The notes under the pieces were generated by a model. The model searched no databases and was not told the DNA's origin. It saw only the letters and a list, made by a program, of their open reading frames with translations. Below, piece by piece: positions 40,298-48,657 of a stretch of 64,000 nt of DNA (positions are counted from its first letter, which is position 1; the number at the start of each line of letters is the position of its first letter). The position numbers and the translations under genes are program-made. Source of the stretch: VRUE01 sp963703335 (lineage in GTDB: Bacteria > Actinomycetota > Thermoleophilia > Solirubrobacterales > 70-9); contig OY969812.1 in assembly GCA_963703335.1 (NCBI GenBank), positions 2,046,001-2,110,000 of the forward strand. The letters are read 5' to 3'.

Positions 40298-41020
40298 TCA
40301 GCTTTCGCTGCCGCGCTGCTCGCGCCGGCGCCGGATCGCCTCGCCCGGACGCCAGAGACTGACTAGGCCGGCGACCAGGGTGACGAGGAAGATCTGCCCG
40401 GCCATCATCTCCAGGCCCGAGACCAGCCGCCCCGGCTGGCCGCCAGGGACCAGGTTGCCGTAGCCGGTCGTGGTCAGGGTCGTGTAGCTGAAGAAGAGGA
40501 AGTCGGAGCCCGCGGGGTTCGGGTGGCCTTCGAAGAACGGTCCCCCTTGCATCCTGTCGATCACGCCGTAGAGGAAGGTGAAGAGGATGCCCAGTGCGGC
40601 GTAGACGCTGAGCGCGCCGAGGATCGTGCGCGAGCCCACCTCCGGAGCCATGACGACGCGGCGCAGGACCGCCCCCATCGCCAAGGTCAGCAGGGAGACC
40701 TGGATCACCGTCGCCAGGTTGAGCCAGTCGTGATTGTCGGCGACGGCTCCGATCGCGGCGAGCAGGATTGTCAGCGCAGAGAGCGTCAGGGCGATGCGCA
40801 CAAGGCGTGCATGCGCATGTGAGCTGGTTAGCGCCACCACAGAGGTAGCGCTTGTCGCCACCGTCAGCACTACCGCGCTCCAGCCTCGGCTATCCAGCAG
40901 CGAGGCCAGCACGTAGGTGACCAGGACCAGCACCAAGACCAGCCCGAAGGCGTCGCTGACGCGCTCAGCTCTCTGCATCCAACGCTCACGCCCGCGCGCG
41001 CCGCGCGATGCCGTCTCCAT
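40298..41020 (-). CDS. Two-pore-domain-like potassium channel protein (Ion_trans_2)
   Basis: Start at the ATG at 41020 (240 residues); the frame upstream is read-through, and an ATG at 40978 is possible. It has four to six hydrophobic helices, then a pore loop SYTTLTTTGYGNLVPG with the K+ selectivity filter TTGYGN, and a last helix followed by a basic tail RRRREQRGSE. There is no RCK or cyclic-nucleotide domain. It should form a tetrameric K+ channel in the cytoplasmic membrane. Convergent with the cyclophilin gene, with a gap of 8 bases. Confidence 0.88.
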   Translation of the reverse strand: METASRGARGRERWMQRAERVSDAFGLVLVLVLVTYVLASLLDSRGWSAVVLTVATSATSVVALTSSHAHARLVRIALTLSALTILLAAIGAVADNHDWLNLATVIQVSLLTLAMGAVLRRVVMAPEVGSRTILGALSVYAALGILFTFLYGVIDRMQGGPFFEGHPNPAGSDFLFFSYTTLTTTGYGNLVPGGQPGRLVSGLEMMAGQIFLVTLVAGLVSLWRPGEAIRRRREQRGSES

Positions 41021-41079
41021 CCCCGCACGTTCGGTCGTCGGGCAGTGTTTCCTGCCCAGCGTGTTGATAGACCTCCATC

Positions 41080-41748
41080 GTGGGGCAAGAGACCTGGACC
41101 GCCGTCGATGAGTACGTGACTGGCCTGCTGGCGCCGCCGGACGAGGCGCTGGAACGAGCACTGCGGGATGGCGAAGTGGCGGGGCTTCCCCAGATCCAGG
41201 TCTCCCCGCCGCAAGGCAAGCTTCTCTATCTCTTGGCAAAGACGATCGGGGCACGCTCGATCCTCGAGTTCGGCACTTTGGGTGGTTACAGCACGATCTG
41301 GCTGGCTCGGGCGCTGCCTGCGGACGGTCGCCTGATCACGCTCGAGGCCGATCGGCGCTATGCCGAGGTGGCGGAAGCCAGCATTGCCGCTGCAGGCCTT
41401 GGCGAGATCGTCGAGGTAAGAGTAGGGCTGGCGCTTGACCAGCTGCCCAAGCTCGACTCTGATCGAGCCGGTCCCTTCGATTTCACCTTCATCGATGCCG
41501 ACAAGGCCAATACGCCCGACTACTTCGCATGGGCACTGGAGCACTCACGTGCCGGCGCCCTGATCATCTCCGACAACGTTGTTCGTGACGGCGGGCTTGT
41601 CGACATCGATGACGAGGAGCCTGCGATAGCAGCCCAGCGGCAGTTCCATGAGCTGCTTGCCACTGAGCCACGAGTCGAGGCAACGACGATCCAGACGGTT
41701 GGCGGCAAGGGGTACGACGGCTTCAATATCGCCCGCGTCGTCGGCTAG
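41080..41748 (+). CDS. O-methyltransferase, caffeoyl-CoA OMT-like (family 3)
   Basis: A 222-residue SAM-dependent methyltransferase with a GTG start: ARSILEFGTLGGYSTIWLA is the SAM motif I, GRLITLEADRRYAEVA motif II, and FDFTFIDADKANTPDYF contains the metal-binding DADK of cation-dependent catechol/caffeoyl-CoA methyltransferases. The substrate is unknown, probably a catechol-type compound. It ends 27 bases before the duplicated tRNA-Ser 3' fragment, so it marks the left flank of the island. Confidence 0.9.
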   Translation: MGQETWTAVDEYVTGLLAPPDEALERALRDGEVAGLPQIQVSPPQGKLLYLLAKTIGARSILEFGTLGGYSTIWLARALPADGRLITLEADRRYAEVAEASIAAAGLGEIVEVRVGLALDQLPKLDSDRAGPFDFTFIDADKANTPDYFAWALEHSRAGALIISDNVVRDGGLVDIDDEEPAIAAQRQFHELLATEPRVEATTIQTVGGKGYDGFNIARVVG

Positions 41749-41775
41749 CCGCAGGTCCCAGTTGTCCTTCCGGGA

Positions 41776-41835
41776 AAGCGGAGGGGGAGGGATTCGAACC
41801 CTCGAGACACCTTTCGATGTCTGCCGGTTTTCAAG
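41776..41835 (-). repeat. Distal attachment-site copy: duplicated 3' half of tRNA-Ser(UGA)
   Basis: 60 bases identical to 44735-44794, running from the anticodon loop through the variable arm, T arm and acceptor 3' strand of tRNA-Ser. The 5' half of the tRNA is missing here (the sequence diverges after TTTTCAAG), so this is not a functional tRNA. It marks the far end of the island. Confidence 0.9.
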
Positions 41836-41931
41836 GCGAGGGCGGCATAGCTGGATTTGGCTTGCCCAAGCGGTTTGCTGGTTTTGTGCCACCGTCTGTG
41901 CCACCGTCGTCTGCGCAGTCCGTGGGCGGCG

Positions 41932-42282
41932 TCAGGCGCTCAGGGCATGCCGCCCAATGTCCACGCGAACCGGAGGTATATCGGCAACTGGAAGAGTGTC
42001 CTTGTGGCGGTAGGAGACCTCGACCGCGATCCGATGGCGAAGCTTGTTGCACAGCCAAGCGAACCGACCCGTCCGAACTGGCTCAATCAGCATGTCGAAG
42101 TCATCTGTTCCGACGAGGACTGCCTCTCGCCGTTCGCTCAGGTAGCGCCAGAGAACCCGATCCGTTTTGGGGGTCTTCTGCCAGGGGATGAAAGCAGCGC
42201 CATACGGATAGCCGGGATCGGCCTCGCTGGTAGCGGCGTCGATGAAGGCCGACAGGGCAGCTTTCTCGGCAGGCGTTCGCAT
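41932..42282 (-). CDS. Hypothetical island protein
   Basis: A 116-residue soluble protein with ATG at 42282. Segments such as YGAAFIPWQKTPKTDRVLWRYL and LVGTDDFDMLIEPVRTGRFAWLCNKLRHRIAVEV are well formed and not low-complexity, which supports real coding. No motif that I recognise. Encoded on the same strand as the RNase H gene, 88 bases downstream of it. Cargo of the tRNA-Ser island. Confidence 0.5.
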   Translation of the reverse strand: MRTPAEKAALSAFIDAATSEADPGYPYGAAFIPWQKTPKTDRVLWRYLSERREAVLVGTDDFDMLIEPVRTGRFAWLCNKLRHRIAVEVSYRHKDTLPVADIPPVRVDIGRHALSA

Positions 42283-42370
42283 GTGCTCATGATCACGCTA
42301 GCCTGAAGTCTCTCGCTACCGCCTTCACGCGGAAGCGGAAGTCAAGACAGGCCTGTGTGCACCGCTGCGC

Positions 42371-42826
42371 TCAGCGACCAGGAAGCGCTTTGGTTGCAAG
42401 TGCGTCCGCTTCGGCATTCCATTTTCGCGGAATCCACGAAATCCTGATGTTGGGAAACTCCTGGAGCAGGGAGCACGCTTCCGCGTGCAGGGGTCTGATG
42501 TGCTCCTTGCCAACCTTCGCGCAGCCGTTTACCTGGTCGACCACGAGCTCCGAGTCAAGGAACACCCGGATGCGTTGGATTCCGCGACTACGGGCGAGCT
42601 TGAGTCCTTCGATGAGAGCCCGATACTCCGCAACGGTGTTGATGGCGGGTCCGATCGGTTTGGAGATCTCTTCAATTAGCTGACCATCGGGGTCCCTGAG
42701 GACGACTCCGATCGCACCTTGAGCTGGATTGTCGATGGTCCCCGTGCCGGAACCGTCTGTCTTCAGTAGATAGTTGCGCTTCGACGGCTCCGGATGGTCG
42801 CCCTCGTGCGTTTCGGGCACCGGCAT
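42371..42826 (-). CDS. Ribonuclease HI-like protein
   Basis: A 151-residue RNase H fold with all four catalytic carboxylates: D in LLKTDGSGTG, E in NTVAEYRALIEGL, D in FLDSELVVDQV and D in NAEADALA. The family degrades RNA in RNA-DNA hybrids. The N-terminal 18 residues are a charged extension, and the basic handle region is short, as in the compact plant/archaeal-like type. A TAGATT box ends 6 bases before the ATG. It is island cargo rather than the housekeeping copy, as judged by position. Confidence 0.85.
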   Translation of the reverse strand: MPVPETHEGDHPEPSKRNYLLKTDGSGTGTIDNPAQGAIGVVLRDPDGQLIEEISKPIGPAINTVAEYRALIEGLKLARSRGIQRIRVFLDSELVVDQVNGCAKVGKEHIRPLHAEACSLLQEFPNIRISWIPRKWNAEADALATKALPGR

Positions 42827-43000
42827 GAAGCCAATCTATCTCACACCGAAGCGCGCACCGAACGGATGCATCCGTTCACTAGCGCTTTGCGCGACTAGGG
42901 AGCGCGCTGACTCCGAGTCGTAAATGCCCGCGCCCCGCGCAAGCTCCAATCATTCATGAAGAGTCCTGGATGACCTTGGTCTCTTCATAAACGATTCGGG

Positions 43001-43354
43001 CTAGGTCGGGCTCGGCTCCTTCGTCCGCCAGCCGATCTCAGACCAGTACGCAGGTTCGTTGGTGGCCGGATTCAAGTACCAACCAGGCGGGTTATCCGGG
43101 CTGCACCAACGAGGAGGGTGGTCCGGCTGCACCGGGGTCGGTCGTGACGCGTACTTTGCCTCCAATCGCTGTCGCCGACGCTCTTGCCCTCGCAGAGTGT
43201 TGTTTCTGAAGAGGGCGAGCAGCATCCACGCAACGCTCATTACTAGCCAGAAGGTGCCGGTGCCGTATTTGGCCTCAGCGAGTGCCCAGATGCCGAGGGC
43301 GGCGAAGGCCGCGGAAAGGACGAGCCCCCCGATGCGGAACTGGCGCGAAGTCAT
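43001..43354 (-). CDS. Small membrane protein with DUF2510-like C-terminus
   Basis: A 117-residue protein: two hydrophobic helices (IGGLVLSAAFAALGIWALAE and GTFWLVMSVAWMLLALF), a basic cytoplasmic stretch (RGQERRRQRLEAKYA), then PPGWYLNPATNEPAYWSEIGWR, which resembles the PGWYPDP-x-RYWDG-xxW pattern of the DUF2510 domain found in actinobacterial membrane proteins. Function unknown. Intergenic DNA on both sides (42827-43000 and 43355-43543) shows nothing else convincing. Confidence 0.55.
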   Translation of the reverse strand: MTSRQFRIGGLVLSAAFAALGIWALAEAKYGTGTFWLVMSVAWMLLALFRNNTLRGQERRRQRLEAKYASRPTPVQPDHPPRWCSPDNPPGWYLNPATNEPAYWSEIGWRTKEPSPT

Positions 43355-43543
43355 GCTTCGAATGGTACTTCTGATCCGCGGTGCTCGCCAACCCTTGGAC
43401 CTTTGGGGAGACGACTGGTGTATCTAGGGAGGTGACATCGGGCGTGTTGGCGAAGGTTCGAGCACGAAGCGTGAACTGATCCACCGTTGCCGCATTGCGC
43501 GAGAAGCGTCTGTGCTCCACAAGAGAACTGCGACCATCGTCCC

Positions 43544-44308
43544 GTGCAAATCATCGCTGTTGACTGGTCTGGCAGGGCCAAAGGGCCGGCGGAGTCTCTG
43601 TGGCGAGCCGAGGTTCGGCACGGCAGGCTGACTGAGCTGAGAAACGGGCTTGGCCGCGGTGAGCTCATCGCGAAGCTTCTTGAGCTTGGTGAAGCCGAGC
43701 CCCGCATGGTCATCGGACTGGACTTCGCCTTTTCGTTCCCTGCGTGGTGGTGCGAGGAGAACGGTTGGTCCAGTGGGGAGGACGTATGGTCTGCCATGGG
43801 GCATGAGGGCGAGGATCTGCTTGAAGGATGCGAAGACCCCTTCTGGGGACGGCCAGGTAAGCGAAATCCCCATCCGAAAGCACGGCTCTACAGGCAGACC
43901 GAGAGAAGCGAGGACGCGGTGCGTCCGAAGTCTGTCTTTCAGATCGGTGGTGCTGGCGCCGTGGGCACTGGCTCAATTCGCGGGATGCCGCATCTGTTGA
44001 CGCTTGCCAAGAACGGCTTCGGCATCTGGCCGTTCTCCGAGGGATGGCCGCGCGTGGTGGAGATCTATCCACGCGCCCTGACGGGTCCGGTCAACAAGGG
44101 CAGGTGGTCGGCGCGACACGACTATCTACTCGAGCACTTTCCCGAGCAGCCGAGAGACCTTCTCGAGCGGGCCGCCGGGTCCGAAGATGCCTTCGACGCG
44201 GCGGTCTCCGCTTTGGTCATGAGCGAACACGAAGAGGAGTTGCGAGCCCTCGGTCCGCCGGCCGACCCCCCGGACCGAGTCGAGGGGAAGATTTGGCGGC
44301 CCCAATGA
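43544..44308 (+). CDS. DUF429 family protein, predicted RNase H-like nuclease
   Basis: I choose the GTG at 43544, so that the protein begins VQIIAVDWSGRAKGP; 254 residues. IAVDWSG and VIGLDFAFSFP give the first acidic sites of the ribonuclease-H-like DUF429 fold, RVVEIYPRAL the glutamate, and EDAFDAAVSALVM the last aspartate. DUF429 proteins are predicted nucleases of unknown role. It is the only plus-strand gene of the island and the second RNase-H-fold enzyme in 3 kb. Confidence 0.8.
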   Translation: MQIIAVDWSGRAKGPAESLWRAEVRHGRLTELRNGLGRGELIAKLLELGEAEPRMVIGLDFAFSFPAWWCEENGWSSGEDVWSAMGHEGEDLLEGCEDPFWGRPGKRNPHPKARLYRQTERSEDAVRPKSVFQIGGAGAVGTGSIRGMPHLLTLAKNGFGIWPFSEGWPRVVEIYPRALTGPVNKGRWSARHDYLLEHFPEQPRDLLERAAGSEDAFDAAVSALVMSEHEEELRALGPPADPPDRVEGKIWRPQ

Positions 44309-44401
44309 CCCCGGCGCTGCCGCTTGGCACGAAAAGCGAGGGCGCGGAGTGCAGTGGGGCGACACCGGCGCTATGCCGACAAAATTTGTCTGAGAGGCTT
44401 G

Positions 44402-44647
44402 TCAGGCGGGGACGCGCTCGCCCGCTGGAACATAGTGCTCCAACTCGGCGGGGTGCTCCAGGGCAAAAGGAATGCCCTCTTCGGCGAGTTTGACTACCTC
44501 GGCGAAGGAGTCGCCAGCGGCGGACCAGCTTTCCACGTCGGGGGACTCGGCCCACCAGCTATCGGCTTCGTGGATAGGGAAACCGTAGTTTGCTGATCGG
44601 CATTCGCTCCCCGTGTCACCCTCTGTGCCACCCTGTGCCACCGTCAC
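44402..44647 (-). CDS. HicB-like small protein (orphan antitoxin-like)
   Basis: An 81-residue frame. From about residue 20 it reads NYGFPIHEADSWWAESPDVE followed by SWSAAGDSFAEVVKLAEEGI, the strand-strand-helix pattern of the partial RNase H fold of HicB/DUF1902 antitoxins. The first 15-20 residues (GGTEGDTGSE) are low-complexity, so the true start may be later. No HicA toxin gene lies beside it. It is the gene nearest the tRNA-Ser end of the island, where an integrase would normally sit. Confidence 0.55.
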   Translation of the reverse strand: MTVAQGGTEGDTGSECRSANYGFPIHEADSWWAESPDVESWSAAGDSFAEVVKLAEEGIPFALEHPAELEHYVPAGERVPA

Positions 44648-44734
44648 AACCGGATTCAGCCGGAGCCAACCGGACTCGAATACAGCCTCCCCGGTCTTCT
44701 ACAAACCGCTCTAGCAAGCCAGATTTAGCGCGAT

Positions 44735-44794
44735 AAGCGGAGGGGGAGGGATTCGAACCCTCGAGACACCTTTCGATGTCTGCCGGTTTTCAAG
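44735..44794 (-). repeat. tRNA-proximal attachment-site copy inside tRNA-Ser(UGA)
   Basis: The 60-bp direct repeat shared with 41776-41835. Here it restores the 3' half of a complete tRNA-Ser, from the anticodon through the acceptor 3' strand plus three bases beyond it. Confidence 0.9.
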
Positions 44795-44826
44795 ACCGGT
44801 GCATTCAACCGCTCTGCCACCCCTCC
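44738..44826 (-). tRNA. tRNA-Ser (anticodon UGA)
   Basis: An 89-base tRNA on the minus strand. The acceptor stem GGAGGGG pairs with CCCCTCC, the discriminator is G, CCA is not encoded, the anticodon loop CTTGAAA carries TGA, the long variable arm CAGACATCGAAAGGTGTCT is typical of serine tRNAs, and the T arm has GGTTCGAATCC. It reads UCA codons. It is the integration target of the island to its left. Confidence 0.95.
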
Positions 44827-44917
44827 GGGGAGTAGGCGATCTGCCGATGCTAGCCGCAGCGGCACAAGATCGGGATTGGTCTGGCAGTTCAGATCAATAG
44901 GTGATTGTATTGTCTGC

Positions 44918-46072
44918 ATGCGGCGACTTCTCATACTTGCTTCGGCGATGGTCTTCTTCGACGTCGTCTTCTTTTCAGCCATCGCGCCGCTGCTCCCGGA
45001 CTACGTCTCCGATCTCGGCTTGAGCAAGGCGCAGGCGGGAGTGCTTTCCGCCTCCTATGCAGCTGGGACGCTCGCCTTCTCATTGCCCGCCGGTCTCATT
45101 GCCGCAAGCTTCGGGCCCCGTCGCACGGTGATCGTTGGTCTGCTCATGCTTGGCGTTGCAAGCGTCGCCTTCGGCTTCGCCGACGAGTTCCTGCTGCTCG
45201 ACGCGGCGCGCTTCGCCCAAGGCGGCGCAGGCGCCCTGATCTGGTCCGGGGCGCTGACCTGGCTGATCAGCGCCTCGCCGCCGGAGCAACGAGGATCGGT
45301 AATCGGCACCGCGCTTGGGACCGCCGTGGCGGGCGCGCTGTTCGGGCCGGCGATCGGTGCTCTGGCGGCAACCGTAGGCACGGAGCCGGTCTTCAGCGCT
45401 GTTCTCGGTGTGGCCTTGGTCCTCGCGGTTTTTGCCTCCCGCCTGCCGGAGGCCGAACCACCCGAATCCCAGGATCTGCGCGAGGTGGCGGAGACGATCT
45501 TCAGCCGGCCGATCGTGATGGCGACTACGTTCGTCGCGATTCCGTCGGTGATGTTCGGCGCGGTGGAGGTGCTGGTGCCGCTGCAGATCGCCGACCTCGG
45601 CGGCGGACACGCGCTGATCGCCGGTGGCTTCATCGCCGGCGCTGCCCTGGAGGCGGTCCTCGCGCCGATCGCTGGCCGCTACTCCGATCGGGCCGGGCGC
45701 CGGGTTCCCTTCATGGCCGGCCTCAGCATCTGTGCAGTGGCGATGGCGGCGGTTGCGATCGGGCAGGCGATGGGGGTCGTGATGGCGGGGCTGATCCTCA
45801 CCTCGCTTGGCGGCGGCATCTGCTTCACGCCCGCCTTGACGATGCTCTCCGAGGCGGCCGAGACCAGTCGTCTCCACCAGGGCTTCGCGGCGGGGCTCTC
45901 CAACATGGCCTGGGCTTCCGGTCAGGTGGTGGGAGGTCTCGCGGGGGGCGGAGCCGCCAGCGTTGCCGGCAACGCCGCGCCGAGCCTGGCGATCATCGTG
46001 CTCTTGCTGGCCACCGTTCTGTACGCCTCTCACGCCTTGGCATCGCCCGCCATACGTACTGCTCAGGGCTAG
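44918..46072 (+). CDS. Major facilitator superfamily transporter
   Basis: Start at the ATG at 44918; 384 residues with 12 predicted helices. The segments PLLPDYVSDLGLSKAQAGVL and the loop 2-3 GLIAASFGPRRTVIVGLL (G-xxxx-GRR-like) are the DHA1-type MFS signature. The second half repeats it with GRYSDRAGRRVPFMAGL. A proton-driven exporter of unknown substrate. First gene to the right of the tRNA-Ser; the oxidase gene starts 20 bases after its stop. Confidence 0.9.
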   Translation: MRRLLILASAMVFFDVVFFSAIAPLLPDYVSDLGLSKAQAGVLSASYAAGTLAFSLPAGLIAASFGPRRTVIVGLLMLGVASVAFGFADEFLLLDAARFAQGGAGALIWSGALTWLISASPPEQRGSVIGTALGTAVAGALFGPAIGALAATVGTEPVFSAVLGVALVLAVFASRLPEAEPPESQDLREVAETIFSRPIVMATTFVAIPSVMFGAVEVLVPLQIADLGGGHALIAGGFIAGAALEAVLAPIAGRYSDRAGRRVPFMAGLSICAVAMAAVAIGQAMGVVMAGLILTSLGGGICFTPALTMLSEAAETSRLHQGFAAGLSNMAWASGQVVGGLAGGGAASVAGNAAPSLAIIVLLLATVLYASHALASPAIRTAQG

Positions 46073-46092
46073 CCGGGCTAGTCTCCCGAAGT

Positions 46093-47421
46093 ATGTCTTC
46101 AGCGATCGGTGACGAGGTAGGGAACTCCGATACCTGGCGCAACTGGGCCGGGGATCAAGTGTGCAGCCCCTTCGAGCGGTTGCGCCCGGCGGGTCGCGAG
46201 GAGCTTGCCGAGGTGGTGGCCAGGGCCGCGGCGGCGGGTCGCAAGATCAGCGTCGCGGGCAGCGGCCATTCCTTCACCAAGACGGCGATGACGGGCGGGA
46301 CGATGATCGATGCCGGCCAGCTCAGCGGGGTGATCGACGCTGACCGCGCTTCCGGCCTGGTCAAGGTCGGGGCGGGGACGGTCCTCGCCGATCTGAACGA
46401 GCAGCTCTACGCACTTGGACTGGCGATGGAGAACCTCGGGGACATCGACCGCCAGACAATCGCCGGTGCGATCTCAACCGGAACGCATGGCACCGGGGCC
46501 AAGCTGCGCAACATCTCCTCGCAGGTGGTGGCGATGGAGCTGGTCCTTGCCGACGGCTCATCGCGGGAGCTGACAGCGGATGCCGACCCCGAGCTGCTGC
46601 GCGCCGCCCGGGTCAGCATCGGCGCCCTTGGCGCGATCAGCTCGGTAACCCTGCGCTGCCTGCCTGCCTTCAACCTGCACCGTGTCGACAGCTCTCACCC
46701 GCGCGAGGAGGTGCTCGACACCTTCCAGGAGCGCGCCGACGCGCACGAACACTTCGAGCTCTTCACCTTTCCCTATGCGGATTCGGCGCTGGTCCTCGAA
46801 CGCAACCGCACCGACGGGCCGCCGCGCCCGCGCGGCCGGACCGCTGCCTTCCTCAATGACATCGTGCTCGAGAACTGGGCGCTGGAGGCGATCTCGGCGG
46901 TCGGCAAGGCGCTGCCCCGGGCGATTCCCTCGCTCTCGCGCCTGGCCGCCTGGCTCGCCTCGGGTAGTACGGCGACCGACCGCAGCGACCGGATCTTTGC
47001 CAACGAGCGGCGTGTGCGCTTCACCGAGATGGAGTACGGAGTGCCACGCGAGCATGGCCCCGAGGCGGCGCGCCGCGTGATCGAGTGGATCCGTGACAAC
47101 CGCTACCCGGTCTTCTTCCCGATCGAGATGCGGGTCACTGCCGCCGACGATGCGCTGCTCAGTCCCTCGCACGAACGGGATACCACCTATATCGCGGTGC
47201 ACCAGTACCGCGGTATGGAGTGGCGCCCTTACTTCGAAGCGGTCGAGGCGATCATGAACGAGTACGGCGGTCGTCCCCACTGGGGCAAGCGGCACTTTCA
47301 GACTGCCGCCACCCTGTCCGAGCGCTATCCGCGCTGGGCCGACTTCCAAGCGGCGAGGGACGAGCTGGACCCCGGCCACACCTTCACCAACGAATACGCG
47401 GAGCGGGTGCTCGGTCCCTAG
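46093..47421 (+). CDS. FAD-linked D-arabinono-1,4-lactone/aldonolactone oxidase family protein
   Basis: Start at the ATG at 46093, with a TAGTCT box ending 8 bases before it; 442 residues. The N-terminal FAD_binding_4 domain shows VAGSGHSFTKTAMTGG and ISTGTHGTG with the histidine that often binds FAD covalently, and the C-terminal ALO domain ends with GGRPHWGKRHF. The family oxidises aldonolactones or alditols with O2, giving H2O2. It overlaps the convergent PLP enzyme gene by four bases (47418-47421). The exact sugar acid is unknown. Confidence 0.9.
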   Translation: MSSAIGDEVGNSDTWRNWAGDQVCSPFERLRPAGREELAEVVARAAAAGRKISVAGSGHSFTKTAMTGGTMIDAGQLSGVIDADRASGLVKVGAGTVLADLNEQLYALGLAMENLGDIDRQTIAGAISTGTHGTGAKLRNISSQVVAMELVLADGSSRELTADADPELLRAARVSIGALGAISSVTLRCLPAFNLHRVDSSHPREEVLDTFQERADAHEHFELFTFPYADSALVLERNRTDGPPRPRGRTAAFLNDIVLENWALEAISAVGKALPRAIPSLSRLAAWLASGSTATDRSDRIFANERRVRFTEMEYGVPREHGPEAARRVIEWIRDNRYPVFFPIEMRVTAADDALLSPSHERDTTYIAVHQYRGMEWRPYFEAVEAIMNEYGGRPHWGKRHFQTAATLSERYPRWADFQAARDELDPGHTFTNEYAERVLGP

Positions 47422-48620
47422 AGGAAGGTTTGGCCCTCGCCGCGATAGGTGGGGACCGTGTCGACGATCTCCCCGCCTTCGACCAGATGAAGGGCGTCGA
47501 AGCGCTCACAGAGCTCTCCCGCCTTGGCGTGGCGCATGTAGATGCGATCGCCGACGCGCAGGTCGCTGGCGGGTGCGCCGCTGAGCGGCGTCTGAACCTC
47601 GCCGGCGCCCTCCTCGGAATCGAGCTGGAGGCCCTGGGGGAGCCAGGGTGAGGGAACGCGCGAGGGGTCACCACTGCCCGAGGCGAGGTAGCCGCCACCG
47701 AGCGCGGTTGCGATGCCGTCGCTGGGCTTGCGCACGATCGACAGCGCGAAGCCGGCGGCGGGCGTGAGGCTGAAGCGGCTGTAGGCGTCGAAGAGGGTGG
47801 GGGCGTAGAAGCCCGAGCCGGCAGCTATCTCGGTCACCGCGTCCTCGGCTCCAGTCAGCTCGAGGCTGCCGGTGCCACCTCCGTTGACGATCGGCAACTC
47901 GGTGAACTCGCGGATCGCGGCGACCACGGCGGCGCGCCGTTCGGCCAGCTCGGCGGCTGAGCGGCGCTGCATCGAGCGGATCGCCGCGCCGCGGAAGCGC
48001 CGACCGGGCGGCCGGTCGCCCACACCGGCGATCTGGCCCTCGTAGGCCATCAGGGCAGCCAGTTTCACCTGGCTGCGGCGCTCGATCTCCCGGGCCAGCT
48101 CGACGGCCTGCTCGACCGTGTGCACGGGCGAGCGCTTCGGGCCGACCTTGATCCGCCCGCCCAGCGCCCACCAGCCGGCGTCGAGCTCGATGCAGACTCG
48201 CACCGGCGCTGCGCCGCCGCCCAGAACCGACTCGATCGCGTCAAGGTGCTCGACGCAGTCGACCATCACGATCGGTGCTCCCTCGGGGTTCGCCACCGAG
48301 CGCAGCGCAAGCTCCTCGAGCCCACCTGTGTCCGCGGTCGGGTAGGCGAGCAGCAGGTTCTCGAACCCTTGCTTGGCCAGCCAGAGCGTCTCCGGCAGGG
48401 TGAAGGTCATCAGCCCGGCGTAGCGCTCGTCGCGCCCCAGAATACGTTCGAGCAGCCCCCGGCAGCGCAGCGACTTGCTCGCCACTCGGATCGGCTTGCC
48501 CGCCGCCCGCGCCAGCATCGCGTCGGAGTTCGACCACATCGCATCGAGGTCGACAAAGGCAAACGGTGCCTCGACCTCGGCGAAGATCGCTTCGAATTCC
48601 GCGTGCGTGCGAGCCGACAC
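47418..48620 (-). CDS. PLP fold-type III amino acid deaminase/aldolase (D-threonine aldolase-like)
   Basis: A 400-residue protein with an alanine-racemase-like barrel: APFAFVDLDAMWSN, then IRVASKSLRCRGLLER with the PLP lysine, and CIELDAGWWALGGRIKVG. The C-terminal domain contains the zinc-type PTLFDAYSRF region and DRIYMRHAKAGELCERFDAL, as in D-threonine aldolase/D-serine dehydratase-like proteins with an HxC-type metal site. It should cleave or deaminate a D-amino acid. Next to the aldonolactone oxidase gene, a neighbourhood I recall from other actinobacteria; the link between them is unclear. Confidence 0.85.
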   Translation of the reverse strand: MSARTHAEFEAIFAEVEAPFAFVDLDAMWSNSDAMLARAAGKPIRVASKSLRCRGLLERILGRDERYAGLMTFTLPETLWLAKQGFENLLLAYPTADTGGLEELALRSVANPEGAPIVMVDCVEHLDAIESVLGGGAAPVRVCIELDAGWWALGGRIKVGPKRSPVHTVEQAVELAREIERRSQVKLAALMAYEGQIAGVGDRPPGRRFRGAAIRSMQRRSAAELAERRAAVVAAIREFTELPIVNGGGTGSLELTGAEDAVTEIAAGSGFYAPTLFDAYSRFSLTPAAGFALSIVRKPSDGIATALGGGYLASGSGDPSRVPSPWLPQGLQLDSEEGAGEVQTPLSGAPASDLRVGDRIYMRHAKAGELCERFDALHLVEGGEIVDTVPTYRGEGQTFL

Positions 48621-48657
48621 GGCAACGAGACTAACCGCGCCGTACCCCGTGAGTTCC

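Larger units (their letters stand above)
41776..44794. mobile_element. tRNA-Ser-targeted genomic island without integrase, about 3 kb
   Basis: The interval is bounded by a perfect 60-bp direct repeat of the tRNA-Ser(UGA) 3' half: 41776-41835 is a fragment, and 44735-44794 lies inside the intact tRNA. This is the classic footprint of a tyrosine-recombinase element that entered the 3' end of a tRNA gene. The cargo is a hypothetical protein, RNase HI, a small membrane protein, a DUF429 RNase-H-like protein and a HicB-like protein. No integrase, replication or transfer gene is seen, so it is either decayed or moved in trans. Confidence 0.8.

Noticed and set aside
41776..41835. A second tRNA-Ser gene
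   Set aside because: Only the 3' half is present; the sequence diverges at the anticodon and the 5' acceptor and D arms are missing, so it is an attachment-site duplicate.
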